From: an uncultured cyanobacterium
GTDB lineage: Bacteria; Cyanobacteriota; Cyanobacteriia; Cyanobacteriales; Nostocaceae
Assembly: GCA_903848645.1 (NCBI GenBank)
Contig: CAINGU010000060.1
Location: 31,392 to 95,391 of the forward strand
Direction of reading: 5' to 3'
Length of the DNA: 64,000 bases
Numbering within the stretch: the stretch's first letter is position 1; each line of letters begins with the position of its first letter. The position numbers and the translations under genes were made by a program. Below the pieces are notes generated by a model. It was not told where the DNA came from. It ran no database searches and saw only the letters and a program-made list of their open reading frames with translations. Positions 16,819-26,515 of the stretch are shown here, in pieces.

Positions 16819-19257
16819 TTGATTCAATCTGAAACCTTAGAATTATTAGAGTGGCCCCGTCTGTGCCAGCACCTTTCCTCCTTTGCGGCAACTAAGTTAG
16901 GGGCAATAGTTGCGCGTAACCTGCCAATTCCTGAAACTCAGGCAGAAACTGAACAGTTATTAGCGCAAACCAAAGAAGTTTACGAACTGGAAAGTCGTTT
17001 ACATCCAGGATTATCCTTTGAGGGAATACAAGATATTGGTGATTCCCTAGAACGGGCCATACTCCAAAGTATTTTACCAGGAGAAGAACTGTTAGCGATC
17101 GCTACCACCCTGGCAGGGACGAGAAATTTACGTCGTGTCATTGATAATCAAGAAAATGTCCCAGTTTTAAGCGATTTAGTTTCCCAATTGCGGACTTACC
17201 CAGAATTAGAACAGGAAATCCACCGTTGTATTGATGAACGCGGGCAAGTAACAGATCGCGCTAGTCAGAAAATGGGGGAAATTCGGGTAGAATTGCGGAA
17301 AATTCGCAGCCAAATTACCCAAAAACTCCAAAATATTATTCAAGCCAAATCGGGAGCAATTCAAGAACAGTTAATTACCCAAAGAAGCGATCGCTTTGTT
17401 ATCCCCGTCAAAGCCCCCCAAAAGGACGCAATTCCCGGCATTGTTCACGACACCTCAACCAGTGGCGCAACCCTGTATGTAGAGCCTAGCAGTGTCGTCC
17501 CCTTGGGTAATCAACTGCGGCAAATTATCAGAAAAGAGCAAACCGAAGCCGAAGTAATTCGCCGCACTTTAACAGAGAAAGTTGCCGCAGTTACCCCAGA
17601 TTTAGAAAGGTTATTAGCCATTGTCACCACCTTAGATTTAGCAGTGGCGAAATCTCGTTATAGTTTGTGGATAGGTTCTAACCCCCCGCGTTTTGTCCAT
17701 CGAGAAGACAATGAAATTATCACCTTGCGAAATCTGCGCCACCCGTTGTTAGTATGGCAACAGCAGCATGAACAAGGAAATCCAGTCATTCCCGTAGATT
17801 TGCTGATAAGTCCTCAAATTCGGGTAGTCACAATTACCGGACCCAATACAGGGGGAAAAACTGTAACTTTAAAAACCTTGGGATTGGCGGCGATCATGGC
17901 CAAAGTGGGTTTATTTGTTCCTGCCCGTGAACCCGTGGAAATGCCGTGGTTTTCGCAAGTTTTAGCTGATATTGGCGATGAACAATCGTTACAACAAAGT
18001 TTATCTACATTTTCAGGACATATTCGCCGCATTAGTCGAATTTTAGAAGCATTGGAGTCAGGAGGTAGGGGCGCAGGGCCTGCGCCCAACACTGAAGGAG
18101 AAGAAGAAGGAATAAAACTACCACTCCCCAGTCCCCAATCCCTCGTATTACTGGATGAAGTTGGTGCAGGTACAGATCCGGTTGAAGGTAGTGCATTAGC
18201 GATCGCTTTACTCAAATATCTCGCCAATCATACCCAGCTAACAATGGCTAGTACCCACTTTGGCGAACTCAAGGCACTGAAATATGAAGATTCCCGGTTT
18301 GAAAATGCTTCCGTAGAATTTAACGAAACCACGCTTTCACCTACTTACCGTCTGTTGTGGGGGATTCCTGGCCGTTCCAACGCCTTGAGTATTGCCTTGC
18401 GTTTAGGATTAAAACCAGAAGTAGTAGCAGAAGCTAAAACTCAAGTTGGAGAAGCCACAGACGAAGTAAACCAAGTCATTGCCGGTTTAGAAGCCCAACG
18501 CCGCAATCAGGAAACCAAAGCCGCCGAAGCCCAAAAATTATTACGTCAAGCTGAACGATTATATAAAGAAGTTTCTGACAAAGCCGCTGCATTAGAAGCC
18601 AGAGAAAAAGATTTGCGGGCTTCCCAAGAAATTGCCGTTCAACAAGCAATTACCCAGGCAAAAGGAGAAATTGCCCAAGTTATCCGCCGCTTGCAAAAAG
18701 GAACAGCTAACGCCCAAGATGCCCAGCAAGCCACCATAGCAATTAATCAAATTGCTCAAAAATACGAACCTGCACCGCCACCTAAACCTAAACCTGGGTT
18801 TATGCCTAAAGTCGGCGATCGCGTGCGAATTCCCAAATTAGGGCAAACCGCCGAAGTATTAACAATTCCTGATGTTGATGGCAATTTTAACGTGCGCTTT
18901 GGCATCATGAAAATGACAGTCCAACTCCAGGATATCGAATCATTAGATGGACAAAAACCCGAACCCATAGTTAAAACCAAACCAGCCCCAGCCGTAGTTA
19001 CACCACCACCAGCCCCAGCCATTCGCACCTCCAAAAATACTGTAGATTTGCGCGGAAAACGCGTAGCTGATAGCGAATATATCTTAGACAAAGCCATTTC
19101 TGAAGCCGCTGGACCTATTTGGATTATTCATGGACACGGTACGGGTAAACTTAAGCAAGGAGTTCACGCTTTTTTACAACAACACCCCAGAGTTACCAAC
19201 TACGAACCCGCAGAACAAGCTGATGGCGGTAGTGGTGTCACTATTGCTCATATTTAA
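16819..19257 (+). CDS. mutS2: Endonuclease MutS2
   Basis: 812 residues from a TTG start that gives the family N-terminus ETLELLEWPRLCQHL. Walker A TGPNTGGKT is near residue 340, Walker B LVLLDEVGAGTD near 440, then STHFGELK; a long coiled coil (about 530-620) leads to a KOW-like segment and the C-terminal Smr domain (VDLRGKRV, IIHGHGTGKLK). MutS2 proteins suppress recombination and act on stalled ribosomes or branched DNA; they do not do mismatch repair. Odd feature: a roughly 25-residue Gly/Pro/Glu-rich insertion between the FSGHIRRISRILEAL segment and Walker B, partly encoded by a 24-nt palindrome (18065-18088) that also occurs between genes. Confidence 0.95.
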   Translation: MIQSETLELLEWPRLCQHLSSFAATKLGAIVARNLPIPETQAETEQLLAQTKEVYELESRLHPGLSFEGIQDIGDSLERAILQSILPGEELLAIATTLAGTRNLRRVIDNQENVPVLSDLVSQLRTYPELEQEIHRCIDERGQVTDRASQKMGEIRVELRKIRSQITQKLQNIIQAKSGAIQEQLITQRSDRFVIPVKAPQKDAIPGIVHDTSTSGATLYVEPSSVVPLGNQLRQIIRKEQTEAEVIRRTLTEKVAAVTPDLERLLAIVTTLDLAVAKSRYSLWIGSNPPRFVHREDNEIITLRNLRHPLLVWQQQHEQGNPVIPVDLLISPQIRVVTITGPNTGGKTVTLKTLGLAAIMAKVGLFVPAREPVEMPWFSQVLADIGDEQSLQQSLSTFSGHIRRISRILEALESGGRGAGPAPNTEGEEEGIKLPLPSPQSLVLLDEVGAGTDPVEGSALAIALLKYLANHTQLTMASTHFGELKALKYEDSRFENASVEFNETTLSPTYRLLWGIPGRSNALSIALRLGLKPEVVAEAKTQVGEATDEVNQVIAGLEAQRRNQETKAAEAQKLLRQAERLYKEVSDKAAALEAREKDLRASQEIAVQQAITQAKGEIAQVIRRLQKGTANAQDAQQATIAINQIAQKYEPAPPPKPKPGFMPKVGDRVRIPKLGQTAEVLTIPDVDGNFNVRFGIMKMTVQLQDIESLDGQKPEPIVKTKPAPAVVTPPPAPAIRTSKNTVDLRGKRVADSEYILDKAISEAAGPIWIIHGHGTGKLKQGVHAFLQQHPRVTNYEPAEQADGGSGVTIAHI
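18065..18088. repeat. 24-nt GC-rich palindromic repeat inside mutS2
   Basis: Core GGGCGCAGGGCCTGCGCCC. The reverse complement of the 24 bases is identical to the intergenic sequence at 24322-24345. It is read in frame as part of a Gly/Ala/Pro-rich loop of MutS2. Confidence 0.93.
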
Positions 19258-19284
19258 AGGTAAAGAGCAGGGGAGAATATTTTT

Positions 19285-19326
19285 CTGACAACGGACAACT
19301 GACAACGGACAACTGACAACTAACCA
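19285..19326. repeat. Heptameric short tandem repeat between mutS2 and DUF3038
   Basis: Six units alternating CTGACAA and CGGACAA, ending CTAACCA. Same repeat class as the arrays at fabH and fabD. Confidence 0.85.
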
Positions 19327-19377
19327 ATCTCGTTTCCAAATAGGTAACAACACCCGCTTCTTTCAGCCTAATCATCT

Positions 19378-19980
19378 ATGGTAAAAGTTATGCAATCAAC
19401 CGCTAATTCCACTATACCAAAGTCACCTTGGGAGGATTTAAGCCAAATTCCAGCCCCAAATACAATTCAATGGGAAAATATCAAAACCCAGTTAGACCTA
19501 GTTCTATTAGCCCTAGAAACCTTAACTGGGATTGGTTCAGAGGCAATGCTGTCTGCCGCAGTTAGTCTTAATTTAGAGTCAAAAGTACCAGATCGGGTGG
19601 CTTTATGGCGATTACGTCAATCCAATCCCCTTCGTAAAGGCCAAGGAGGACGGAAAAAGTTAGATGTGGAAGAAGCGCGAGCGCTAGTTTTAATTATCTG
19701 CCATCTTGCCAAACAGCACCAAGAATTAATTCGTCGGGCTGTAGGTTTATTGGAACAAATGACAGCAAATAACCAGAAACCTCACCAAACTGCGTTATTG
19801 GGAGATTATATAGATGCTTTTTGTAATACTTACCAAGAACGCATGGAAGAGGAAGAAGCCACTTCAACGGATTTGCTTACCCATCTAGCCCTCAAACTGT
19901 TAATAAATTTACTCTTTTATAGCGCCCCTGGTGGACACCGCCGTTTGTGGTTAGCACTCATAGACCTTTCCACAAAATAA
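19378..19980 (+). CDS. DUF3038 family protein
   Basis: 200 residues, soluble and helical. The middle part (LDLVLLALETLTGIGSEAML, then RVALWRLRQSNPLRKGQGGR) matches DUF3038, a family largely confined to cyanobacteria. It is followed after 71 bases by a DUF4335 gene in the same direction, a pairing I know as common in this phylum, so the two products probably work together. No enzymatic motif is visible. ATG 19378 used; a second ATG four codons in is an equal candidate. Confidence 0.82.
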   Translation: MVKVMQSTANSTIPKSPWEDLSQIPAPNTIQWENIKTQLDLVLLALETLTGIGSEAMLSAAVSLNLESKVPDRVALWRLRQSNPLRKGQGGRKKLDVEEARALVLIICHLAKQHQELIRRAVGLLEQMTANNQKPHQTALLGDYIDAFCNTYQERMEEEEATSTDLLTHLALKLLINLLFYSAPGGHRRLWLALIDLSTK

Positions 19981-20051
19981 TTTTCGATTTTCGATTTCCA
20001 TTCCCAATCTAAAATCCAAAATTCCCCATTTTCTTCTTTGAAATTTCTGTT

Positions 20052-21614
20052 ATGTCTCCATCAAATTCTGTCATTCGTCGCTACACCCCACCCACTTGTA
20101 CATTAGAAATTCGGGCGCAAAATTCCCCTTTGTCCCGATGGATGGAGGAAACTGTGATCAAGGATCTTAGTTTTTGGTTGCAATTTGATGATCCACGATT
20201 ACCAGAAGCAGCGAAAATCTTCATTGAGGGTGATCAGCGGCAACTAGAAGTTTTATCTAATATCGTTAGTAGTTACGTTCAAGAACTTCTGCAACAATCC
20301 GCAGAAGATTTTAGTATGACTTTATCAGATACTAATAATGGCAATGCAGGATCAGAACCGGAATTAAAAGACATTCCCCCATCTGTCTTTCCTACCCAAA
20401 CTTTACCATCCTTTAAGACTCAAACTCCCCAAACAAAAGTTTATTTAGAACCCAGTAGTAATTTAACCCATAAACTCTTTCTGGGTGATCTTGCTAACCA
20501 GACATCAGGACGGGTTATTGAACTGAGTTTACTGCAACTATTTGATTTGGCAACGGCTTTAGATGAATGCTCATCTGATATCATTGCCTTACCAACTATC
20601 AGCAGTCAACCTGCTCGTGCTAGTCTACCTCAGTGGGTTCCTATCGCGGCAGTTTTAGTATTAGCAGCCGGTTTAACTCCGTTTACCTGGCAATATGCCA
20701 ATAATCCTCAGAACAATCGTCAGCAAGTAGCTAAAAATACTATTCCCAAAACAAAACAAGTTTCTCAAGAACCTGCATCTGCAATCAATTTAACTACGCC
20801 CCAACCTCCACTAACACCGCCACTTCCCAATTTTACTCCGCCTCCAGCAACGCTTTCTTTTCCCAATGCAACAATTATCCCCGCTGCACCAACAACATCA
20901 TCTCCACCGGCATTAACCATACCATCTAATACTTCTGCTGATCCTATTAATCCACAAATTCCCTTACCTAAGATTACACTTAATACTAATAGTGCCAGCA
21001 AAGCGCAAGTTATACCAAGCTCTCGAAGTATTTTGGCGAAAAGTGGGATTAATACGACTAAATCCAAAAATTTATCCTCTGCTAACAGTAACATTTTACC
21101 AAATATTTCCACTCCGCCACAGTCTATTGCCACTATCCCTAATAACAGTTTTAGTAAGACTTCTAGTGCCTTTCCCACTCCCTCTGCTATAGATTTAAAA
21201 CAGGATGCTGTGGGAATTAATATACCATCTCAGCCATCTCCGGCAGAAAATAAAGATAATTTAGTGAGCAGATTAAGAGCAGCAACTAAAACCGCTTCAG
21301 TGACACCAGTTAATAATGATAAAACTTTATTTGATACGCCTCAAGTAGCAGAAGCTAGAGAATACCTCAACAAGCGTTGGCAAGCACCAACTGGACTTTC
21401 CCAAGCTCTGGAATATAGTTTAATCTTGGGTGTTGATGGCAAAATCGAAAGAATTTTACCTTTAAATCAAGTTGCCAGAGAATACATTGATAGTAGTGGC
21501 ATTCCAGAAATTGGTAAACCTTTTGTTTCTACTAATAAATCTGGACAAAACCTGAGAATACGCGTTGTTCTTAGTCCTGATAGTAAGGTACAAACATTTC
21601 CAGAAACACCATAA
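20052..21614 (+). CDS. DUF4335 family protein with single membrane helix and Pro/Ser/Thr-rich linker
   Basis: 520 residues. N-terminal DUF4335 region begins RRYTPPTCTLEI and continues LSRWMEE...DLSFWLQFDDPRLPE; it runs to about residue 180. A hydrophobic helix at about 197-214 (WVPIAAVLVLAAGLTPF) anchors the protein. Residues 240-400 are low complexity, rich in Pro, Thr, Ser and Asn, probably an extended linker. The C-terminal 100 residues (VAEAREYLNKRWQ, then LEYSLILGVDGKIERI) form a compact domain. Cyanobacterial, function unknown. Downstream of DUF3038 and probably in its operon; a cell-envelope role is possible from the layout but not shown. Confidence 0.82.
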   Translation: MSPSNSVIRRYTPPTCTLEIRAQNSPLSRWMEETVIKDLSFWLQFDDPRLPEAAKIFIEGDQRQLEVLSNIVSSYVQELLQQSAEDFSMTLSDTNNGNAGSEPELKDIPPSVFPTQTLPSFKTQTPQTKVYLEPSSNLTHKLFLGDLANQTSGRVIELSLLQLFDLATALDECSSDIIALPTISSQPARASLPQWVPIAAVLVLAAGLTPFTWQYANNPQNNRQQVAKNTIPKTKQVSQEPASAINLTTPQPPLTPPLPNFTPPPATLSFPNATIIPAAPTTSSPPALTIPSNTSADPINPQIPLPKITLNTNSASKAQVIPSSRSILAKSGINTTKSKNLSSANSNILPNISTPPQSIATIPNNSFSKTSSAFPTPSAIDLKQDAVGINIPSQPSPAENKDNLVSRLRAATKTASVTPVNNDKTLFDTPQVAEAREYLNKRWQAPTGLSQALEYSLILGVDGKIERILPLNQVAREYIDSSGIPEIGKPFVSTNKSGQNLRIRVVLSPDSKVQTFPETP

Positions 21615-21777
21615 ATTAGTTTTACAAAATTTAGGTGTGGGTATTTCAGCATTTTATAATTACACAACCATATCAATAATCTTGAGAAAATCTGTGTAAT
21701 CCTGAAATCTCTATAATCCGTGTTCATAAAAAGGGTTGCTGAATTCAGCAACCCTAATATTTTGCAACATTGTTTTT

Positions 21778-22173
21778 TTAATCAATAGATACCAATTCAA
21801 CAACTTGTAAAGGTTTTATTGTATCTACAATTTTTTTATTATTTTCCGACTCCATCGGATTACTATTACTAGAATTTATTCCCGAAAATGAGTCTGTCTC
21901 ACTCTCTTCACTGCTAGATTCATGGATGACAAGGCGATCGCACGGAATTGTATCTGATATAATGGCACTTGCCATCATCCCAGTGTGAATTTCCATTTGC
22001 GCTGCTGGGGGAACTTCAAACACTAGCCTTTGTCCAGGAAATACCACCCTTTCAAAGTACCAGTTAGGAATATTCGAGATGCGAGCCACCTGGATCTTAC
22101 TCGTGGCATTGACGTAGCAGCAGAGAATCTTCCCCGAATGCTCCGGTGGTAGAGGATCTAATATCTGAGCCAT
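21778..22173 (-). CDS. DUF1830 family protein
   Basis: 131 residues from ATG 22173 (homologues begin MAQILDPLPPE); a GTG nine codons upstream is also in frame. Core GKILCCYVNATSKIQVARI and NWYFERVVFPGQRLVFEVP are typical of DUF1830, a small cyanobacterial family without known activity. The C-terminal 40 residues are Ser/Glu-rich and disordered (SSEESETDSFSG). Contains one HIP1-like site in the coding strand. Divergent from the radical SAM gene across more than 500 bases, so it has its own promoter. Confidence 0.82.
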   Translation of the reverse strand: MAQILDPLPPEHSGKILCCYVNATSKIQVARISNIPNWYFERVVFPGQRLVFEVPPAAQMEIHTGMMASAIISDTIPCDRLVIHESSSEESETDSFSGINSSNSNPMESENNKKIVDTIKPLQVVELVSID

Positions 22174-22732
22174 AACTGCTGGTGAGCTTGCTTGCGCCAC
22201 ATTTTTACATTACATCAGTAAAGCTAACACCCGATGATTCTCGGTTACTGTAACTTCGACTACTATCTGCAATTTTCTGCATCATTTCTATCTAAAGATA
22301 TATCTAGTTTCTAAAAATTTTGTAAATAAATTTGTATTTACTTAAGAAAATATATGATCAATGAGACTAGGGCTTTTGATTTTCGGTAAGATATCTATAA
22401 ATTGTTTTCAGCAAAGAATTTCAGCCTTTTATCCCCAAGTTTTATGCTCCGAGAGCTAGTTGAATTATCGCTGGCATCTATCTCCAGAATTACAGCAGAA
22501 GATCATCGCTTAATTCATAAACTCGATGTTATGGTAAATGTATATGAAAATTTTGTTCATAAAACCCTATCTATATATATAACAAGCAAATTTTATGCAG
22601 TGTGAGGTTGAGTTTTTTTGGATACCACAAAACAACTAAAATGTCAAGGATAGTGCTGGTTAAGTTAGAAGCAAATTCACAATTTTTCTAGTTTTTCCCT
22701 CAACAACAGCAATTATTACAGTTAAACCATCT
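22174..22732. other. Long intergenic region between divergent DUF1830 and radical SAM genes
   Basis: 559 bases, AT-rich (for example around 22310-22350) and containing the promoters of both flanking genes, which I cannot place exactly. A 67-codon open frame at 22402-22605 has no ribosome site and no recognisable protein pattern, so I do not call it. Confidence 0.5.
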
Positions 22733-24307
22733 ATGAACGCAACTAAAATCCTCTACGTTCGCCTCCCTTGTAACCCCATCTTTCCCATTGGGGTTGTCTA
22801 TCTTTCAGATCACGTTCACAAACTATTTCCTGATGTAGAACAGCGGATTTTTGACCTAGGTACAATTCCCCCCCTAGATTATGCTTCTGCCCTAGATAAA
22901 TGTATTGATGAGTTTAAACCCACATTACTCGTTTTCTCTTGGCGAGATATTCAAATTTACGCGCCCGTAGGTGGACGGGGTGGCAATCCTCTTCAAAACG
23001 CCTTTGAATTTTACTACGCCAAAAACCCATTCATCAAATTGCGGGGTGCTTTAGGCGGGTTGAGAATTTTTATTGCTTATTATGTAGAATTATGGCGTAA
23101 TTTGGGATTAGTTAAACGGGGTTTAAAACGCGCCCAAAAATATCAATCTCAAGCCCGTGTAGTTTTAGGTGGTGGTGCAGTTAGCGTATTTTATGAACAG
23201 TTGGGTAAAAGCTTACCGCCGGGAACAATTATTTCTGTGGGTGAAGGAGAAACCCTGCTGGGCAAATTGCTTAATGGTGAAGATATTCAAAATGAACGCT
23301 GTTATGTAGTGGGAGAAAATCGCCCACGGGAACGCCTGATTCACGAACAACCCACACCCCTAGAAAAAACAGTTTGTAATTACGATTACATCGAAACCAT
23401 TTGGCCAGAATTTAATTATTACCTGCAAGAACAGGACTTTTATATTGGTGTGCAAACCAAACGCGGTTGTCCCCATAATTGCTGTTATTGTGTGTATACC
23501 GTAGTTGAAGGTAAGCAAGTTCGCATTAATCCTAGTGACGAAGTTGTTGCGGAAATCCGAGAATTATACAATCGGGGCATTCGCAACTTTTGGTTTACTG
23601 ATGCTCAATTTATCCCCGCCCGTAAATTTATTGATGATGCTGTAGAACTGCTCCAAAAAATTGTTGATTCTGGGATGACGGATATCCATTGGGCAGCATA
23701 TATTAGAGCCGACAACTTAACACCGCAATTGTGTGAGTTGATGGTAAAAACGGGGATGAATTATTTTGAAATCGGGATTACCAGCGGTTCTCAAGAACTG
23801 GTTCGCAAAATGCGAATGGGTTATAACTTACGAACTGTTTTGCAAAATTGTCGTGATTTAAAAGCCGCCGGTTTCAATGATGTAGTTTCTGTTAATTACT
23901 CCTTTAATGTGATTGATGAACGTCCCGAAACTATTCGCCAAACTATCGCCTATCATCGGGAGCTAGAACGGATTTTTGGGGCTGATAAAGTTGAACCTGC
24001 TATTTTCTTTATTGGCCTCCAACCCCATACCCATTTAGAAGAATATGCTTTTAAAGAGGGTATTCTGAAACCGGGTTATGATCCCATGAGTTTAATGCCT
24101 TGGACAGCGAAAAAACTCCTCTGGAATCCTGAACCGCTGGGTTCTTTCTTTGGTGAAGTTTGCTTGCAAGCATGGCGACAAAATCCTAATGACTTCGGCC
24201 GGGAAGTGATGAATATTTTAGAAGCCAAATTGGGTTGTGCTGATTTGGAAGATGCCCTGTCTGCACCTATGGATAAACCCGAAAAACAGTTAGCAGGCGT
24301 ATCCTAA
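22733..24307 (+). CDS. B12-binding-domain radical SAM protein
   Basis: 524 residues. The N-terminal 200 residues look like a cobalamin-binding Rossmann domain (KPTLLVFSWRDIQIY, VVLGGGAVSVFYEQ, ISVGEGETLLGKLL). The radical SAM core has the [4Fe-4S] ligands C246, C250 and C253 in RGCPHNCCYC, then FWFTDAQFIP and EIGITSGSQELVRKMRMG. The C-terminal 100 residues are helical. Radical SAM/B12 enzymes methylate or rearrange unactivated carbons, but this substrate is unknown. A conserved cyanobacterial group with this shape has been linked by annotation to photosystem II high-light acclimation; I cannot confirm membership. A GC-rich palindrome follows the stop. Confidence 0.88.
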   Translation: MNATKILYVRLPCNPIFPIGVVYLSDHVHKLFPDVEQRIFDLGTIPPLDYASALDKCIDEFKPTLLVFSWRDIQIYAPVGGRGGNPLQNAFEFYYAKNPFIKLRGALGGLRIFIAYYVELWRNLGLVKRGLKRAQKYQSQARVVLGGGAVSVFYEQLGKSLPPGTIISVGEGETLLGKLLNGEDIQNERCYVVGENRPRERLIHEQPTPLEKTVCNYDYIETIWPEFNYYLQEQDFYIGVQTKRGCPHNCCYCVYTVVEGKQVRINPSDEVVAEIRELYNRGIRNFWFTDAQFIPARKFIDDAVELLQKIVDSGMTDIHWAAYIRADNLTPQLCELMVKTGMNYFEIGITSGSQELVRKMRMGYNLRTVLQNCRDLKAAGFNDVVSVNYSFNVIDERPETIRQTIAYHRELERIFGADKVEPAIFFIGLQPHTHLEEYAFKEGILKPGYDPMSLMPWTAKKLLWNPEPLGSFFGEVCLQAWRQNPNDFGREVMNILEAKLGCADLEDALSAPMDKPEKQLAGVS

Positions 24308-24321
24308 AAAACATATCCTCC

Positions 24322-24345
24322 TGGGCGCAGGCCCTGCGCCCCTAC
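24322..24345. repeat. 24-nt GC-rich palindromic repeat, intergenic copy
   Basis: Core GGGCGCAGGCCCTGCGCCC just after the radical SAM gene; identical in reverse complement to 18065-18088 within mutS2. Confidence 0.93.
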
Positions 24346-24368
24346 TGAAATCCCCAACTCTTAATTCC

Positions 24369-25769
24369 ATGTTACAAGGTTCAATTCTCCAACAGTTAGA
24401 AGCATCTCACCGCCATAGTGCTAGACCAATTCATTTTGGTGTGTACTATAAAAATACCTTAGTTGCCCTCTGTCATGCTTTAGAAGATCATATTTTAACT
24501 AAAGATAATGATCCTTTGGTAATTACGGCTTTTCAACAGGGTAAATGGTATCTGCAAGAGGCAAACAGATATGCAGATATCGCCCAACACAGCCGGGAAA
24601 TTGTGATTATGGCGGCGGCTGATGCTGGTTTTGCCGAACATCCTACGGGACAATTACCTAATATTAATTTAGTGGGATTAGCTACAAATGATCCTGTGGC
24701 TCAGGAGTGGCATTTGATTATTTTAGCTCCTGATTACACCGCTATGGTAATTTGTCAAGAGTTATCTGAAGCTGATTATGGCAAGGATGGCTTACCAACT
24801 TGCGATTTAGAGCGTAAATTCTACGGTTTATGGACATTTGAACCGCAATTAGTCGAGGAAACCGCAGAGTTAGCGATCGCTCATATCAAAGACTATCATC
24901 CCGAACTAGGACTTAAGCTGAGTCAACATAAACAGGCAATTCATCCAGCTATCTGTCCAGCAGCAGAAGTGGCTACCGTCGTGGCTCGTGTTGTAGATTA
25001 CCTGAAAACAGGACAAGAGAACTTATCTATGCCCACAATAGCGCACCAAAAATTTCTAGATCGTAACTTGGTCTCTAACGAAATTCAAGCATTTTTGCGG
25101 ATGGCGCAATTGATTGATCTAGCAGATATCAGTAATCCTGTAGCGGCTACAGAAGTAGCATCTATAGTGGAAACAATGGGGCAATTGCTGGATTTACCCG
25201 CATGGCAAATTAAAAGATTACGCCTTGCTGCTTTATTGCATCGCATAGATCCACTGCAAAAAGCTGAAAGTCTCATTACTCCCAGTCACTTGAGAAACAC
25301 TTATCAAGAAGACGCTCCTAGTTGTCCCCTGGCTTGTCCCCTCGTACCAGCAGCGCAAGCATTACGAATAATGCCACGACTACGAGCCATAGCTCAAATT
25401 ATCACCCATCAAAGCGAATGCTGGGATGGCACTGGTGAACCCGCCGGTTTAGCTGGTGATGATATTCCTTTAGAATCACGAATTTTGTCATTGATATCAG
25501 AATTTCAGCTACAAGTCAATCAGTATAAATACTCTAGTAAGGGGGGAGTAGAGATATTGTCTCAAGCTTTAGATCAGTGCCGAAAACAACAATCAACCCG
25601 CTTTGATCCTAAACTTGTAGATACCTTAACTTTATTAGTTATGGGTTTACAACAGGGACTGGATTTACCGATAATGACACCTAACGTTAGCAGCGGCTTG
25701 TGGTTACTTGATTCTCGTTGGGATAGCCACAGTAAAAGTAGTGAGCAGATTGAGATTTACCCCAAATGA
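24369..25769 (+). CDS. DICT sensory domain protein with degenerate HD-GYP domain
   Basis: 466 residues. Residues about 20-180 fit the DICT sensor domain (HFGVYYKNTLVALCHALED, then FTAFQQGKWY-like ITAFQQGKWYLQEA). The C-terminal half resembles HD-GYP: LRLAALLHRID where HDIG is expected, and from His347 HQSECWDGTGEPAGLAGDD with GEP in place of GYP. HD-GYP enzymes degrade cyclic-di-GMP; loss of the HD aspartate and the GYP tyrosine suggests no or altered activity. The stop overlaps the next start (ATGA), coupling it to the pentapeptide-repeat protein. It may be a sensor whose output is protein-protein contact rather than catalysis. Confidence 0.82.
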   Translation: MLQGSILQQLEASHRHSARPIHFGVYYKNTLVALCHALEDHILTKDNDPLVITAFQQGKWYLQEANRYADIAQHSREIVIMAAADAGFAEHPTGQLPNINLVGLATNDPVAQEWHLIILAPDYTAMVICQELSEADYGKDGLPTCDLERKFYGLWTFEPQLVEETAELAIAHIKDYHPELGLKLSQHKQAIHPAICPAAEVATVVARVVDYLKTGQENLSMPTIAHQKFLDRNLVSNEIQAFLRMAQLIDLADISNPVAATEVASIVETMGQLLDLPAWQIKRLRLAALLHRIDPLQKAESLITPSHLRNTYQEDAPSCPLACPLVPAAQALRIMPRLRAIAQIITHQSECWDGTGEPAGLAGDDIPLESRILSLISEFQLQVNQYKYSSKGGVEILSQALDQCRKQQSTRFDPKLVDTLTLLVMGLQQGLDLPIMTPNVSSGLWLLDSRWDSHSKSSEQIEIYPK

Positions 25770-26416
25770 ATATAGAAGCTATTAGATTAGGAAAAAATAA
25801 ACAACTCCCCGGCGCAAATTTAGAAGACCAGGATCTATCTCACGTAGATTTAAGTAGGATAAATTTAACAGGGGCTACTTTAGTGGGAACTGATTTCAGT
25901 GGTTCTAAATTGGAAGGTGGCCATTTTGAAGGTGCAAATTTAATGGGAGCAAGCCTGCAACAAACTGATTTGCGGGCTAATTTAATGGGGGCAAACTTGA
26001 TGCAGGCCGACTTAACAAGTGCGGACTTACGTGGGTGCAACTTGCGAGGTAGTAACCTGATGGGAGCAATCCTCAGTGATGCGTCCTTAGCCGGCGCTTT
26101 TTTAAGTGGTGCTAATTTAATGAGTGTAAATTTACAAGGTGTTGACTTACGAGGTGCAGATTTACGAGGTGCTAATCTGACGGGGGCTAATCTCAAAGGT
26201 GCAGACTTAAGTGGTGCTGATTTACAAGGAGCTTTACTCATTGAAGCTAATTTTGAAGAAGCTGATTTGCGAGCAGCTAATTTATCAGGGGCAAATTTAA
26301 CAGCAGCTAATTTACTTTGTGCGGAATTAGATGCAGTTAAATTAAACGGTGCAAATTTAGATCGGGTATGTTTTGTAGGAACAGTTCTGGAAAATCGCAC
26401 CAAGGGAGAAAATTAA
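25766..26416 (+). CDS. Pentapeptide-repeat protein
   Basis: 216 residues. From about residue 18 to 205 the protein is a regular A(D/N)LxG repeat (ANLMGA, ADLRGC, ANLTGANLKGADLSGADL), over thirty pentapeptides, predicting a right-handed quadrilateral beta helix. No other domain. Its start overlaps the DICT/HD gene by four bases (ATGA), so it is translationally coupled and likely acts with it. Pentapeptide proteins can mimic DNA or serve as scaffolds; which applies here is not visible. Confidence 0.92.
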   Translation: MNIEAIRLGKNKQLPGANLEDQDLSHVDLSRINLTGATLVGTDFSGSKLEGGHFEGANLMGASLQQTDLRANLMGANLMQADLTSADLRGCNLRGSNLMGAILSDASLAGAFLSGANLMSVNLQGVDLRGADLRGANLTGANLKGADLSGADLQGALLIEANFEEADLRAANLSGANLTAANLLCAELDAVKLNGANLDRVCFVGTVLENRTKGEN

Positions 26417-26515
26417 AAATTGTCTCTTTCTCCCTGCCCCTGCCTCTTGCCTTCTGCTTGTAAGCTGTCACTAATAGGTTGATAATTTTAAAATTGGAAT
26501 TTTGAATTAATTTAA

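Noticed and set aside
22402..22605. 67-codon plus-strand open frame upstream of the radical SAM gene
   Set aside because: Starts at TTG without ribosome site, has no protein-like pattern or family, and lies in an AT-rich promoter region.
25840..26403. 187-codon minus-strand open frame with Lys-Ser-Ala-Pro repeats
   Set aside because: Antisense shadow of the pentapeptide repeat; the regular codon pattern keeps the opposite strand open.
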